A model generated the notes under the pieces. That model worked only from the letters and a program-made list of their open reading frames with translations. It was not told the DNA's origin and searched no databases. Of a DNA stretch of 64,000 nt, positions 8,306-16,961 are shown piece after piece. The first letter of the stretch is position 1. Each line of letters opens with the position of its first letter. The translations under genes and the position numbers were made by a program. Source of the stretch: Pseudoduganella rivuli (GTDB taxonomy: Bacteria; Pseudomonadota; Gammaproteobacteria; Burkholderiales; Burkholderiaceae_D); contig NZ_WKJJ01000003.1 of the NCBI RefSeq assembly GCF_009674485.1, positions 310,001-374,000 on the forward strand, given 5' to 3'.

Positions 8306-9523
8306 ATGGCACTGTTGAATTTCGACGTACAAAAAGATCCGAAAAAAGCCTATACCAGCATGGCCATCGTGCTGGCGCTGCTGATCGTGTTCCCGTTCGC
8401 GGCCGCACCGTTCGGCAATTCGTGGGTGCGCATCGTCGACCTGGCGCTGCTGTACATCATGCTGGCGCTGGGCCTGAATATCGTGGTGGGCTTTGCCGGC
8501 CTGCTGGACCTGGGCTACATCGCGTTTTACGCGGTGGGCGCCTACATGACGGGCATGCTGGCGTCGCCGCAATTTGCCACGCTGCTGGAATCGGTCATCA
8601 ACAACTATGAGCCGCTGGGCAACACGCTGGTGGCCCTGTTCGGCGAAGAAGTCCGCACCAATGGCATCCACTTGTCGGTCTGGGTGATCGTGCCGCTGGG
8701 CGCGGCGCTGGCGGGTTTGTTCGGCGCCATCCTGGGCGCGCCGACCCTGAAGCTGCGCGGCGACTACCTGGCCATCGTGACTTTGGGCTTCGGTGAAATC
8801 ATCCGTATCTTCATGAACAACCTGAACGAGCCGATCAACTTCACCAACGGCCCGCAGGGGATCAACCTGATCGACCCGATCCGCGTGTTCGGCGTATCGC
8901 TGGCCGGTGAAGCGGGTTCGCGCGCCACCGTCTACATCGGCGGCTTCGGCATGCCGTCCGTGAACGCGTATTACTTCCTGTTCCTGCTGCTGACCATTGC
9001 CGTCGTGTTCGTGACGTCGCGCCTGCAGCATTCGCGCCTGGGCCGCGCCTGGGTGGCGATCCGCGAAGATGAAATCGCGGCGAAGGCCATGGGTATCAAT
9101 ACCCGTAACGTGAAATTGCTGGCGTTCTCGATGGGCGCATCGTTTGGCGGTATCGCCGGCGCGATGTTCGCCTCGTTCCAGGGCTTCGTGTCGCCGGAAT
9201 CGTTCTCGCTGACGGAATCGATTGCCGTGCTGGCAATGGTGGTGCTGGGCGGTATCGGCCACATCCCGGGTGTCATCATGGGCGGCGCGCTGCTGGCGGC
9301 CTTGCCGGAAGTGCTGCGCCACGTGGTGGAACCGTTGCAGCAAAAGCTGTTCGGCCACGTGATCATTGAAGCGGAAGTGCTGCGCCAGCTGCTGTACGGC
9401 CTGGCCATGGTGGTGATCATGCTGACGCGCCCGGCCGGGTTGTGGCCGTCGCCCAAGCACGAAGACCGTCCTGACGGGGATACCGATACCAAACAGCAAT
9501 CGTCCGGCGTGATGCCCGCTTGA
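8306..9523 (+). CDS. livM: Branched-chain amino acid ABC transporter permease LivM
   Basis: 405-aa second permease subunit, with the typical LivM core (GLNIVVGFAGLLDLGYIAFYA and GDYLAIVTLGFGEIIR). An AAGGAGG ribosome site overlaps the livH stop codon. The length, with a loop of about 50 residues after the third helix (around YEPLGNTL to GIHLSVW), resembles the longer LivM proteins of betaproteobacteria. It forms the transmembrane heterodimer with LivH. Confidence 0.94.
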   Translation: MALLNFDVQKDPKKAYTSMAIVLALLIVFPFAAAPFGNSWVRIVDLALLYIMLALGLNIVVGFAGLLDLGYIAFYAVGAYMTGMLASPQFATLLESVINNYEPLGNTLVALFGEEVRTNGIHLSVWVIVPLGAALAGLFGAILGAPTLKLRGDYLAIVTLGFGEIIRIFMNNLNEPINFTNGPQGINLIDPIRVFGVSLAGEAGSRATVYIGGFGMPSVNAYYFLFLLLTIAVVFVTSRLQHSRLGRAWVAIREDEIAAKAMGINTRNVKLLAFSMGASFGGIAGAMFASFQGFVSPESFSLTESIAVLAMVVLGGIGHIPGVIMGGALLAALPEVLRHVVEPLQQKLFGHVIIEAEVLRQLLYGLAMVVIMLTRPAGLWPSPKHEDRPDGDTDTKQQSSGVMPA

Positions 9524-9533
9524 GGAAGTGAAC

Positions 9534-10304
9534 ATGAGCGACCAAGTAATGTTGAATATCGCCGGCGTCAATAAGCGCTTTGGCGGCCTGCAGGCGCTGA
9601 CCGATGTGGGCATCAAGATCATGCAGGGCCAGATTTATGGCTTGATCGGCCCGAACGGCGCCGGCAAGACCACGTTCTTTAACGTGATCACCGGCTTGTA
9701 CCAGCCGGACACGGGCACCTTTGAACTGGCCGGCAAACCGTATTCGCCATCGGCGCCGCACGAAGTGGCGAAGGCGGGCATTGCCCGCACGTTCCAGAAC
9801 ATCCGCCTGTTCGGTGAAATGACGGCGCTGGAAAACGTCATGGTGGGGCGCCACGTGCGCTCGCACCAGGGCGTGTTTGGCGCGATCTTCCGCCACAAGG
9901 CTGCGCGTGAAGAGGAAGCTTCGATCCGTTCGCGCGCCCAGGAGCTGCTGGACTTCGTCGGCATCGGCGCGTTCGCCAACCGCACGTCGAAATTCCTGTC
10001 GTATGGCGACCAGCGCCGCCTGGAAATCGCCCGCGCGCTGGCCACCGATCCGCAATTGCTGGCGCTGGACGAACCGGCGGCCGGCATGAATGCGACGGAA
10101 AAGCTGGCGCTGAAGGAATTGCTGGTGAAGATCAAGGCCCAGGGCAAGACCGTGCTGCTGATCGAGCACGACGTCAAGATGATGATGAGCCTGTGCGACC
10201 GCATCACGGTGCTGGAGTACGGCAAGCGCATTGCGGAAGGCTTGCCGGCGGAAATACAAAGCAATCAGGCGGTGATCGACGCCTACCTGGGAGGATCGCA
10301 CTGA
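9534..10304 (+). CDS. livG: Branched-chain amino acid ABC transporter ATP-binding protein LivG
   Basis: 256-aa ATPase. Walker A is GPNGAGKTT at 39-47, the signature is LSYGDQRR (the usual LivG variant of LSGGQ), and Walker B is LLALDEPAAGMN followed by the switch histidine in LIEHDVKMMM. The ATG at 9534 is preferred over the upstream GTG at 9528 because of the GAGGAAG spacing. The stop codon overlaps the livF start by one base, indicating translational coupling. Confidence 0.95.
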   Translation: MSDQVMLNIAGVNKRFGGLQALTDVGIKIMQGQIYGLIGPNGAGKTTFFNVITGLYQPDTGTFELAGKPYSPSAPHEVAKAGIARTFQNIRLFGEMTALENVMVGRHVRSHQGVFGAIFRHKAAREEEASIRSRAQELLDFVGIGAFANRTSKFLSYGDQRRLEIARALATDPQLLALDEPAAGMNATEKLALKELLVKIKAQGKTVLLIEHDVKMMMSLCDRITVLEYGKRIAEGLPAEIQSNQAVIDAYLGGSH

Positions 10305-11026
10305 TGTCGGAAAATGTATTGAAGGTTTCAGGCCTGAAGGTGGCGTATGGCGGCATCAAGGCCGTCAAGGGCATCGACCTGGAAGTCAACAAGGGTGAAT
10401 TGGTCACCTTGATTGGCGCCAATGGCGCCGGCAAGACCACCACGCTGAAAGCCATTACCGGTACTTTGCCGTCCTGCAAAGTCGAAGGCACCGTGTCGTA
10501 CCTGGGCAAGTCGCTGAAGGGTTCGCAATCGTTCCACCTGGTCGAGCAAAAGCTGGCGATGGTGCCGGAAGGCCGCGGCGTGTTCACCCGCATGACCATC
10601 GTGGAAAACCTGATGATGGGCGCGTACACGCGCGATGATAAGGCCGGCATCGATGCCGATATCGCCAAGTGGTTCGACGTGTTCCCGCGCCTGAAAGAGC
10701 GCGCGGGGCAGCTGGCGGGGACCTTGTCCGGCGGCGAACAGCAAATGCTGGCGATGGCGCGCGCGCTGATGTGCCATCCGACCCTGCTGTTGCTGGACGA
10801 GCCTTCGATGGGCCTGTCGCCGATCATGGTCGACAAGATCTTCGAAGTGATCCGCAACGTGTCGAAAGAAGGCATCACGATCCTGCTGGTGGAGCAAAAC
10901 GCCAAGCTGGCTTTGCAGGCGGCGCACCGTGGTTACGTGATGGAATCGGGCCTGGTGACGATGACGGGCAACGCGAAAGACATGCTGGACGATCCGCGCG
11001 TCAAAGCGGCTTATCTGGGCGAATAA
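10304..11026 (+). CDS. livF: Branched-chain amino acid ABC transporter ATP-binding protein LivF
   Basis: 240-aa second ATPase. It has Walker A GANGAGKTT at 38-46, Q-loop region VPEGRGVFTRMT, signature LSGGEQQML, Walker B LLLLDEPSMGLSP and the switch region LVEQNAKLAL. The TGATG overlap with livG fixes the start at 10304. No substrate-binding protein gene follows. The next gene is an unrelated peptidase 43 nt downstream. Confidence 0.95.
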   Translation: MSENVLKVSGLKVAYGGIKAVKGIDLEVNKGELVTLIGANGAGKTTTLKAITGTLPSCKVEGTVSYLGKSLKGSQSFHLVEQKLAMVPEGRGVFTRMTIVENLMMGAYTRDDKAGIDADIAKWFDVFPRLKERAGQLAGTLSGGEQQMLAMARALMCHPTLLLLDEPSMGLSPIMVDKIFEVIRNVSKEGITILLVEQNAKLALQAAHRGYVMESGLVTMTGNAKDMLDDPRVKAAYLGE

Positions 11027-11069
11027 TCTTTTATACTGGCGCTTCCCCTTCCCTGGAGAAGCTCCGGCC

Positions 11070-12125
11070 ATGCTCGTCAAATCCCTGCCTGAACTGGACT
11101 TGCTGGAACAGTTGATCGACGAGGGCAGGCAATGGCTGACGGTGGAAACCGCCTGCACGGTGGCCGCCGACAGCAAGCAGTTTCCCGTCCATGTGCTGAC
11201 GCTCGGCAGCACCGATCCCAACGCGCCGGCACTGGGCCTGTTTGGCGGCATCCACGGCCTGGAGCGCATCGGCACCCAGGTCATCCTGTCTTTCCTGCAA
11301 TCGCTGGTGGCGCGCCTGCGCTGGGACGAGGTATTGCAGCGCCAACTGTCGGAAATCAGGCTGGTGCTGATGCCGCTGGTAAACCCGGGCGGCATGTACC
11401 TGGCCACGCGCGCCAATCCGCAAGGCGTCGACTTGATGCGCAACTCGCCGGTGCAGGCCAGTGAGCGGGTGCCCATGTTATTGGGCGGGCAGCGCCTGTC
11501 GTCGCACTTGCCGTGGTACCGGGGCCGCTTTGGCGCACCGATGGAGGCCGAGAGCCGCGCCGTGTGCGCGGTGGTCGAGCGCGAATTGCTGCCGCGCCGC
11601 TTCAGCCTCACGCTCGATTGCCATTCCGGCTTTGGCTTGCGCGACCGCATCTGGTTTCCTCACGCCCATACGCGCACGCCGATTGCGCATTTGCCGGAAA
11701 TCTCCGCGCTGGAAGAATTATTCACCGGCAGCTACCCGCACCATCCGTACACCTTCGAACCGCAAAGCCTGCAATACCGCACCCATGGCGACCTGTGGGA
11801 TTACCTGTACCTGAGGGCGGCGCGCCAGGCGGACACGCTGTTCTTGCCGCTGACGCTGGAGATGGGATCGTGGCTGTGGGTGAAAAAAAATCCGCGCCAG
11901 CTGTTTTCCCGGCTGGGCGCGTTCAATCCCACCTTGCTGCACCGCCAGCAGCGGGTCTTGCGCAGCCACCTGATGTGGTTCGAGTTCCTGATGCGGGCGG
12001 TGGCGGCGCATGCGCGCTGGCTGCCGGACGACCGGGCGCGGCCGGTGCAGCGCAAGCGGGCACTAGCCAGGTGGTATGGCTTGGGGCCGCATGATGACGG
12101 CGCGCAGCGCCAGCGGGAGCAGTAA
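11070..12125 (+). CDS. M14-family zinc carboxypeptidase-like protein
   Basis: 351-aa cytoplasmic protein with the M14 metallopeptidase/deacylase layout. The HxxE zinc motif is H62-G-L-E65, the third zinc ligand is H185 in DCHSG, and a likely catalytic glutamate is E264 in LTLEMG. It has no signal peptide, so it probably acts on a cytosolic amide or peptide, as in the succinylglutamate desuccinylase/aspartoacylase-like branches. A GGAGAA ribosome site lies upstream. The short 43-nt gap after livF suggests cotranscription and a possible link to amino-acid supply. Confidence 0.8.
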   Translation: MLVKSLPELDLLEQLIDEGRQWLTVETACTVAADSKQFPVHVLTLGSTDPNAPALGLFGGIHGLERIGTQVILSFLQSLVARLRWDEVLQRQLSEIRLVLMPLVNPGGMYLATRANPQGVDLMRNSPVQASERVPMLLGGQRLSSHLPWYRGRFGAPMEAESRAVCAVVERELLPRRFSLTLDCHSGFGLRDRIWFPHAHTRTPIAHLPEISALEELFTGSYPHHPYTFEPQSLQYRTHGDLWDYLYLRAARQADTLFLPLTLEMGSWLWVKKNPRQLFSRLGAFNPTLLHRQQRVLRSHLMWFEFLMRAVAAHARWLPDDRARPVQRKRALARWYGLGPHDDGAQRQREQ

Positions 12126-12175
12126 CCGATGGGTGCAGGTGGGAACCTCATGATGGTATGGCAAGGGATAGCGTA

Positions 12176-13039
12176 ATGGCGGCGCCAAATGCAACTGGAA
12201 ATATCAGCCCAACGGAATTGGAGCGGTACAGCGCCGATGCGCCCGTATGGGTGCTGTTGCGCGGCTTGGTAAGGGAAAGCCGCCATTGGGGCAAGTTTCC
12301 CGCGCAATTGCAGGCAGCGCTGCCGGGTAGTGTGGTCATCACTCCGGATATGCCGGGCAATGGCAGCCGCTGCCACGAAACGAGTCCGCTGACAGTCGCC
12401 GGCATGGTTGCCGCGTTGCGCGCGGACTTGCGGGCGCGTGGCATTCATGGCCAAGTCAATGTGCTGGCGTTATCGCTGGGCGGCATGGTGGCGGCCCATT
12501 GGCGCGCCAGCTATCCGGACGAGATTGCCCGCTGCGTGCTGATCAACACCAGCATGCGTCCGTTCAATCCGTTTTATGAGCGGCTGCGTTGGCGCAATTA
12601 CCGGACTATCTTGCGCGAGTTGGCGCTGGGCACACCGGCCAGCCGTGAAGCATTGATTTTGCAGTTGACCAGCGAATGCCATGGCAATGATGAAGCGTTG
12701 CAGCAGCAATGGACCGCATGGCAGCACGAATGCCCTGTTACGCGTCGCAATGCATTGCGCCAACTACTGGCGGCCAGCCTCTACCGCGCACCAGCGAAGA
12801 ATGACGGCTGTCCGCTATTGATCGTGAATGGCGCCGGTGATCGCCTGGTGGACCCGCGCTGCTCGGAGCGGCTGGCGCAAGCGTGGCACGTGGCATTGAG
12901 CACGCACCCCTATGGTGGCCATGACTTGCCGTTGGACGACGGTGGCTGGGTTGCAGGGCAAGTTGTCGTCTGGTTGGATAGCGTCGCCAGAGCATTTATG
13001 CCGCGCAAAAAAAGAGCCCCGGACAAGCCGGGGCAGTGA
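12176..13039 (+). CDS. Alpha/beta hydrolase
   Basis: 287-aa alpha/beta-hydrolase fold protein. Counted from this start, the catalytic triad is probably S100 (ALSLG nucleophile elbow), D222 (NGAGDRLVD) and H249 (GGHDLP). LLRGLVRESRHW at the N terminus forms the oxyanion region. The substrate is unknown. I chose the ATG at 12176 because AAGGGA at 12163-12168 is well spaced; an in-frame ATG at 12158 has no ribosome site. The last codons contain the stem of the phasin terminator read on the opposite strand. Confidence 0.8.
   Translation: MAAPNATGNISPTELERYSADAPVWVLLRGLVRESRHWGKFPAQLQAALPGSVVITPDMPGNGSRCHETSPLTVAGMVAALRADLRARGIHGQVNVLALSLGGMVAAHWRASYPDEIARCVLINTSMRPFNPFYERLRWRNYRTILRELALGTPASREALILQLTSECHGNDEALQQQWTAWQHECPVTRRNALRQLLAASLYRAPAKNDGCPLLIVNGAGDRLVDPRCSERLAQAWHVALSTHPYGGHDLPLDDGGWVAGQVVVWLDSVARAFMPRKKRAPDKPGQ
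13007..13034 (-). terminator. Phasin terminator embedded in the hydrolase 3' end
   Basis: Read on the minus strand, GCCCCGG/CCGGGGC stem followed by CT and seven T. It lies about 100 nt beyond the phasin stop and inside the last codons of the convergent hydrolase gene, ahead of the hydrolase stop at 13037-13039. Confidence 0.88.
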
Positions 13040-13135
13040 AGGACATCCGCCAGAGAGGACACCACGGATGCCGAGGAGACCAGTTCAGCGGATCCGGCAA
13101 CCTGCTGCAGGGGCAGGCGCCGGAAGCTTCATTCA

Positions 13136-13693
13136 TTACTTCTTCGGGGTAACCTTGGCAGCTGCGGCAGCGAACTGGTTCACAGCGGCGTTCAGGTTGG
13201 TTTCGATGGCTTCAGCAGCTTGCTTGGCGGTCTTGGTGAACTGCTCGTAACCGGCGCTGGCGTTGCCCAGGGTCGATTTCAGCAGGGCGATCGCGTTTTC
13301 GGTGCCGGCTGGGGCGTTTTTGCTTACTTCGTCAACCAGCGAGATGACTTTGCGGTTGGTTTCAGCGATCTGGGTTTCAGCGGCTTTGCTGAATTCAGCC
13401 TGGGTGCCGGAAGCGATGGCTGCCAGGTGACGGCCGTAAGCGATGGCTTTTTCAGCGGTTGGCTGGGCTTGGGCAGCGGTCAGCGAGAAGAATTCCTGTG
13501 GGTCTTTGGCAGCCAGCAGTTGCTTGGCGGCGATCGACGATTCTTCCAGCGAAGCTTTGGCGGCGCTCAGGTTCAGGTCGACCAGTTTTTCCACGCCTTC
13601 GAAGGCTTTGTTGGTCAGCGACGAGAAGATCGCGAATTGGCTTTCGAAATTGGCTTTGGTGGCATTGGAAAATTGTTCAGGAATAGCAAACAT
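13136..13693 (-). CDS. phaP: Phasin (PHA granule-associated protein)
   Basis: 185-aa phasin of the betaproteobacterial type, coating polyhydroxyalkanoate granules and controlling their size. The N terminus [19 protein letters not shown] and the stretch [19 protein letters not shown] are the family hallmark. The rest is amphipathic Ala/Glu/Lys-rich helix with a Lys-rich end (VTPKK). It has no cysteines. A GGAG ribosome site at the right distance decides the ATG at 13693 over an upstream in-frame start at 13720. Transcribed alone; a candidate PhaR-like operator lies about 140 bp upstream. Confidence 0.93.
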   Translation of the reverse strand: MFAIPEQFSNATKANFESQFAIFSSLTNKAFEGVEKLVDLNLSAAKASLEESSIAAKQLLAAKDPQEFFSLTAAQAQPTAEKAIAYGRHLAAIASGTQAEFSKAAETQIAETNRKVISLVDEVSKNAPAGTENAIALLKSTLGNASAGYEQFTKTAKQAAEAIETNLNAAVNQFAAAAAKVTPKK

Positions 13694-13832
13694 GTAAATC
13701 TCCAGTTTTGAGTGGATCAAGCGTTTATACCTGTAGTCAACAACTTTAAGTCTGGTGATTCAGGCCGGATAGTGAATGGTGCATCGCAACAAGACCGATT
13801 TTACGGACTTCAATTTTTAAGTCAAGCGATTT

Positions 13833-13847
13833 TTGTGCGTTGCACAA
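13833..13847. promoter_or_regulatory. TTGTGC-GTT-GCACAA palindrome upstream of phasin
   Basis: Perfect 6-3-6 inverted repeat in the 399-bp gap between phaP (minus) and the EamA gene (plus), about 140 bp before the phasin start. A half-site-like TTGCACAA recurs at 13980-13987, nearer the exporter gene. The TGC-N3-GCA core fits the kind of sequence bound by the PHA-responsive repressor PhaR. The binding itself is inferred. Nothing else recognisable lies in this gap. Confidence 0.5.
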
Positions 13848-14092
13848 AGGTATCAACTCCAAGGTGTGATGCGGTATCGCAGCTAGCCTGCTGCAAGCAA
13901 TGGCGCAGGCCTGATGATTTCAGGTGTTGTCAAAAATAGATCGGTCATGCTGCACTTGCGATACGGAAATAGCGGCTGTTGCACAATCTCATCTGTTGCA
14001 GTGTTCCACGCCAATTTTTCTGCCATGCTAGACTCGTGGCTCCCGGCGTTGCCACTTCCGCAGCAGCGCGGATTTGAAACTATTGGTTGCAA

Positions 14093-14962
14093 ATGTCCCG
14101 GCCTGCCTCGTTCCTGTCCCCCATTCCCATTTTCTTCGTGTTCCTGTGGAGCACCGGCTTCATCGTCGCCAAATTCGGCTTGCCGTATGCGCCGCCGCTG
14201 ATGTTCCTGCTACTGCGCTTTACCGGCGTGCTGGCGCTGCTGCTGCCGGCCGTGCTGATCCTGAAAGCGCCATGGCCAACCGGTAAGATCAGGCACGTGG
14301 CGCTGGCCGGCATCTTGTTGCAGGCAGGTTATCTGTCCGGCGTGTGGGTGGCGATCAAGCTGGGCATGCCGGCCGGCGTGACGGCGCTGATCGTTGGCAT
14401 GCAGCCGATTTTGACGGCTGTCTCGGCGCCGCTGATCGGCGAATCCGTGCGCCCCCGTCAATGGCTGGGGCTGGTGTTTGGCCTGGCCGGCGTGGCGCTG
14501 GTGGTGTATGCGAAGATCACCATGATCGGGCTGTCGTTCGCCGCGATTGCACTGTGCGTGTTTGCGCTGCTGTCGATCACGGCCGGCACCATGTATCAGC
14601 GCCGCTTTTGCCCGCAATTTGATTTACGCACCGGCACCATCATCCAGTTTGCCGCGTCGTTCATTGTCGTGTGGCCGTTCGCCGTGTACTTCGAGGAATT
14701 CTCTGACATACAATGGACGCTGCGCTTCCTGGGAGCGTTGGCCTGGGCCGTGCTGGCGCTGTCGATTGCCGCGATCTTCCTGCTGTTTGCACTGATCCGC
14801 CGCAGCGACGCCACCAAGGTGACCAGCTTGCTGTACCTGACCCCGCCGACCACCGCCGTGATGGCCTGGCTGATGTTTGGCGAAGCGTTCAGCGCCCTGG
14901 GCGTGGCCGGCATGGCGCTGGCGGTGACCGGGGTGATCTTCGTAGTGAAACAAACTAAATAA
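14093..14962 (+). CDS. EamA/DMT-family transporter
   Basis: 289-aa inner-membrane protein with ten hydrophobic helices in two EamA repeats, the drug/metabolite transporter layout. Substrates of this family vary (amino acids, purines, drugs) and cannot be told from sequence. The ATG at 14093 is chosen over a TTG two codons earlier. The nitroreductase follows after 5 nt, suggesting a two-gene operon. Confidence 0.85.
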   Translation: MSRPASFLSPIPIFFVFLWSTGFIVAKFGLPYAPPLMFLLLRFTGVLALLLPAVLILKAPWPTGKIRHVALAGILLQAGYLSGVWVAIKLGMPAGVTALIVGMQPILTAVSAPLIGESVRPRQWLGLVFGLAGVALVVYAKITMIGLSFAAIALCVFALLSITAGTMYQRRFCPQFDLRTGTIIQFAASFIVVWPFAVYFEEFSDIQWTLRFLGALAWAVLALSIAAIFLLFALIRRSDATKVTSLLYLTPPTTAVMAWLMFGEAFSALGVAGMALAVTGVIFVVKQTK

Positions 14963-14967
14963 ACATC

Positions 14968-15663
14968 ATGATTTCCACACCCGACCAGCAAGCGGTGGAT
15001 GCCGCCATCACGTCCCGCCGCTCGATCCGCGCGTTCCTGCCGACCCCGGTGGCGCGCGAAGACATTGAAAAAATCCTCGACGTGGCGGCGCGCGCGCCAT
15101 CCGGCACCAATAGCCAGCCGTGGAAAGTGTACGTGCTGACAGGTGAGAAGAAGCGGGAACTGACGTCCCGCATCCTGGCCGTGCACGCGGACCCGGAACA
15201 GGCGAAGCAGCACACGGAAGAATATGCCTACTACCCCAGTGTCTGGCAGGCGCCGTATATCGACCGCCGCCGCAAGGTGGGGTGGGATTTGTACCAGTTG
15301 CTGGGACTGACCCGCGACAACAAGGCCGGCATGTCGGCCCAGCATGGCCGCAATTATGCGTTCTTCGATGCGCCGGTCGGCCTGATGTTCACCATCGACC
15401 GCGTGATGGAGCAGGGTTCGTGGCTGGACTACGGCATGTTCCTGCAAAACATCATGGTGGCGGCGCGCGGCCGGGGCCTGGATACCTGTCCGCAAGCAGC
15501 GTTCACGCAATACCACACTATCATTCGTGCGGTGCTGGATTTGCCGGATAATGAAATGGTCGTGTGTGGCATGTCGTTGGGCTACGCCGACCATAACAAG
15601 ATTGAAAATACGCTGGTGACGGAGCGTGAGCCATTAGCCAACTTCGTGAAATTTGTGGACTAG
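14968..15663 (+). CDS. Nitroreductase family FMN-dependent oxidoreductase
   Basis: 231-aa nitroreductase-fold flavoprotein. FMN-phosphate contacts are expected from SRRSIRAF near the N terminus and APSGTNSQPW around residues 43-52; the C-terminal CGMSLGYAD is also typical. It probably reduces nitroaromatics or quinones with NAD(P)H as a dimer in the cytosol. It is cotranscribed with the exporter immediately upstream, so a detoxify-and-export pair is possible but unproven. Confidence 0.87.
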   Translation: MISTPDQQAVDAAITSRRSIRAFLPTPVAREDIEKILDVAARAPSGTNSQPWKVYVLTGEKKRELTSRILAVHADPEQAKQHTEEYAYYPSVWQAPYIDRRRKVGWDLYQLLGLTRDNKAGMSAQHGRNYAFFDAPVGLMFTIDRVMEQGSWLDYGMFLQNIMVAARGRGLDTCPQAAFTQYHTIIRAVLDLPDNEMVVCGMSLGYADHNKIENTLVTEREPLANFVKFVD

Positions 15664-15781
15664 ACAACCTGTGGTTTAACGACCGCGCAGAGTAAAAAAA
15701 TGCGCCCCAATACGCTTGCGGGCGGGCTTCGTTTTGCTACACTGCAACAGGAGTAGTCACACTGCATTTGTGGGGATTGGA

Positions 15782-16897
15782 ATGAACAAGTTTGCCATTA
15801 GCGCGTTGTTATCGGCGTTGTGCGTCGCGTTGCCTGTGACTGCGGTCCAGGCCAAAGAGACCACACGCAAAACCTCAGTGAAGAAGGTCAAGGGGGAGGG
15901 GAAAGCCAAGGCGGCCAGGTTGCCGCTGCGCGTTGCCGCCGCGCCGGACACCGAGCGTCAAGTACGCCGCGTGATCACCGTCAATGGCAAGCGCAAAGTT
16001 GTCTACCAGCGCCTGCTGACCGCCGCTCCGGCGCTGGCGTCGCCCACCATGGGCGAACTGGCCGGACTGAACCTGACGCCGGACCCGCTGGCGCTGCAAT
16101 CGAACGTGGCTTATGTGCTGGACCAGGCCAATTCCGAAGTGCTGTTTGAAAAGAATGCCAACGTGGCATTGCCGATCGCGTCGATCACCAAGATGATGAC
16201 GGGCCTGGTCGTGGTGGAAGCCAACCAGGACATGGATGAAGTGCTGTCCATTACCGATGACGACATCGACCAGGAAAAACACACGGGTTCGCGCCTGAAG
16301 GTGGGAACGCACCTGACGCGCGCCGCGATGCTGCAACTGGCGCTGATGAGCTCGGAAAACCGCGCCGCGTCCGCCTTGGGCCGCAATTATCCGGGCGGCT
16401 TGCCCGCGTTTGTCGAAGCGATGAACGCCAAGGCCCGCGCGCTGGGTATGACCGATACGTATTATGTGGATTCCAGCGGCCTGTCCAAGCGCAACATGGC
16501 CAGCGCCCGCGACCTGGCCAAGCTGGCCATGGCCGCTTACCAGCACCCGGTGCTGCGCGAGTATTCGACGGCGCCGAAAGCCGTGGTGGAGGCCAATGGC
16601 CGTCCGATGCACTTTGGCACCACCAATCGCCTGATCGCCACGCCGGGCTGGGAAATCGGCCTGCAAAAGACCGGCTTCATCAATGAAGCAGGACGTTGCA
16701 TGATGATGCAGGCGGTGATCCAGGGTCGCGCCGTCATCATGGTGCTGCTGGACGCGAAAGGTTCGGCGGCGCGCGCCGCCGATGCGGGCCGCGTGCGCAA
16801 ATGGCTCGAAGCGATCCGGCCGTCCAGCATCGTTGGCGCGGCGACGTCCGTCGGCGCCGGCGCCACGGCGCCCCAGGCGTATTCGTCGGGCATGTAA
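15782..16897 (+). CDS. pbpG: D-alanyl-D-alanine endopeptidase (PBP7 type)
   Basis: 371-aa serine peptidase of family S11 that would cleave D-Ala-containing crosslinks in peptidoglycan in the periplasm. The signal peptide ends near AVQA-KE (residue 24). Three active-site motifs are intact: S134-I-T-K137, S191-E-N193 and K296-T-G298. A basic region (about 25-80, with KKVKGEGKAKAARL) precedes the catalytic domain and is longer than in E. coli PbpG. The ATG at 15782 places the signal peptide correctly, which rules out the longer frame from 15716. Confidence 0.92.
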   Translation: MNKFAISALLSALCVALPVTAVQAKETTRKTSVKKVKGEGKAKAARLPLRVAAAPDTERQVRRVITVNGKRKVVYQRLLTAAPALASPTMGELAGLNLTPDPLALQSNVAYVLDQANSEVLFEKNANVALPIASITKMMTGLVVVEANQDMDEVLSITDDDIDQEKHTGSRLKVGTHLTRAAMLQLALMSSENRAASALGRNYPGGLPAFVEAMNAKARALGMTDTYYVDSSGLSKRNMASARDLAKLAMAAYQHPVLREYSTAPKAVVEANGRPMHFGTTNRLIATPGWEIGLQKTGFINEAGRCMMMQAVIQGRAVIMVLLDAKGSAARAADAGRVRKWLEAIRPSSIVGAATSVGAGATAPQAYSSGM

Positions 16898-16913
16898 TTC
16901 AGCTCCGCGAACT

Positions 16914-16943
16914 AAAAAGGCCGGCGAAAAACGCCGGCCTTTT
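16914..16943. terminator. Bidirectional terminator between pbpG and the IclR gene
   Basis: 11-bp stem AAAGGCCGGCG/CGCCGGCCTTT with an AAAAA loop and flanking A/T tracts, sitting between the convergent pbpG (+) and IclR-family regulator (-). Confidence 0.92.
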
Positions 16944-16961
16944 GCATTCAGGGCTGGTTCG

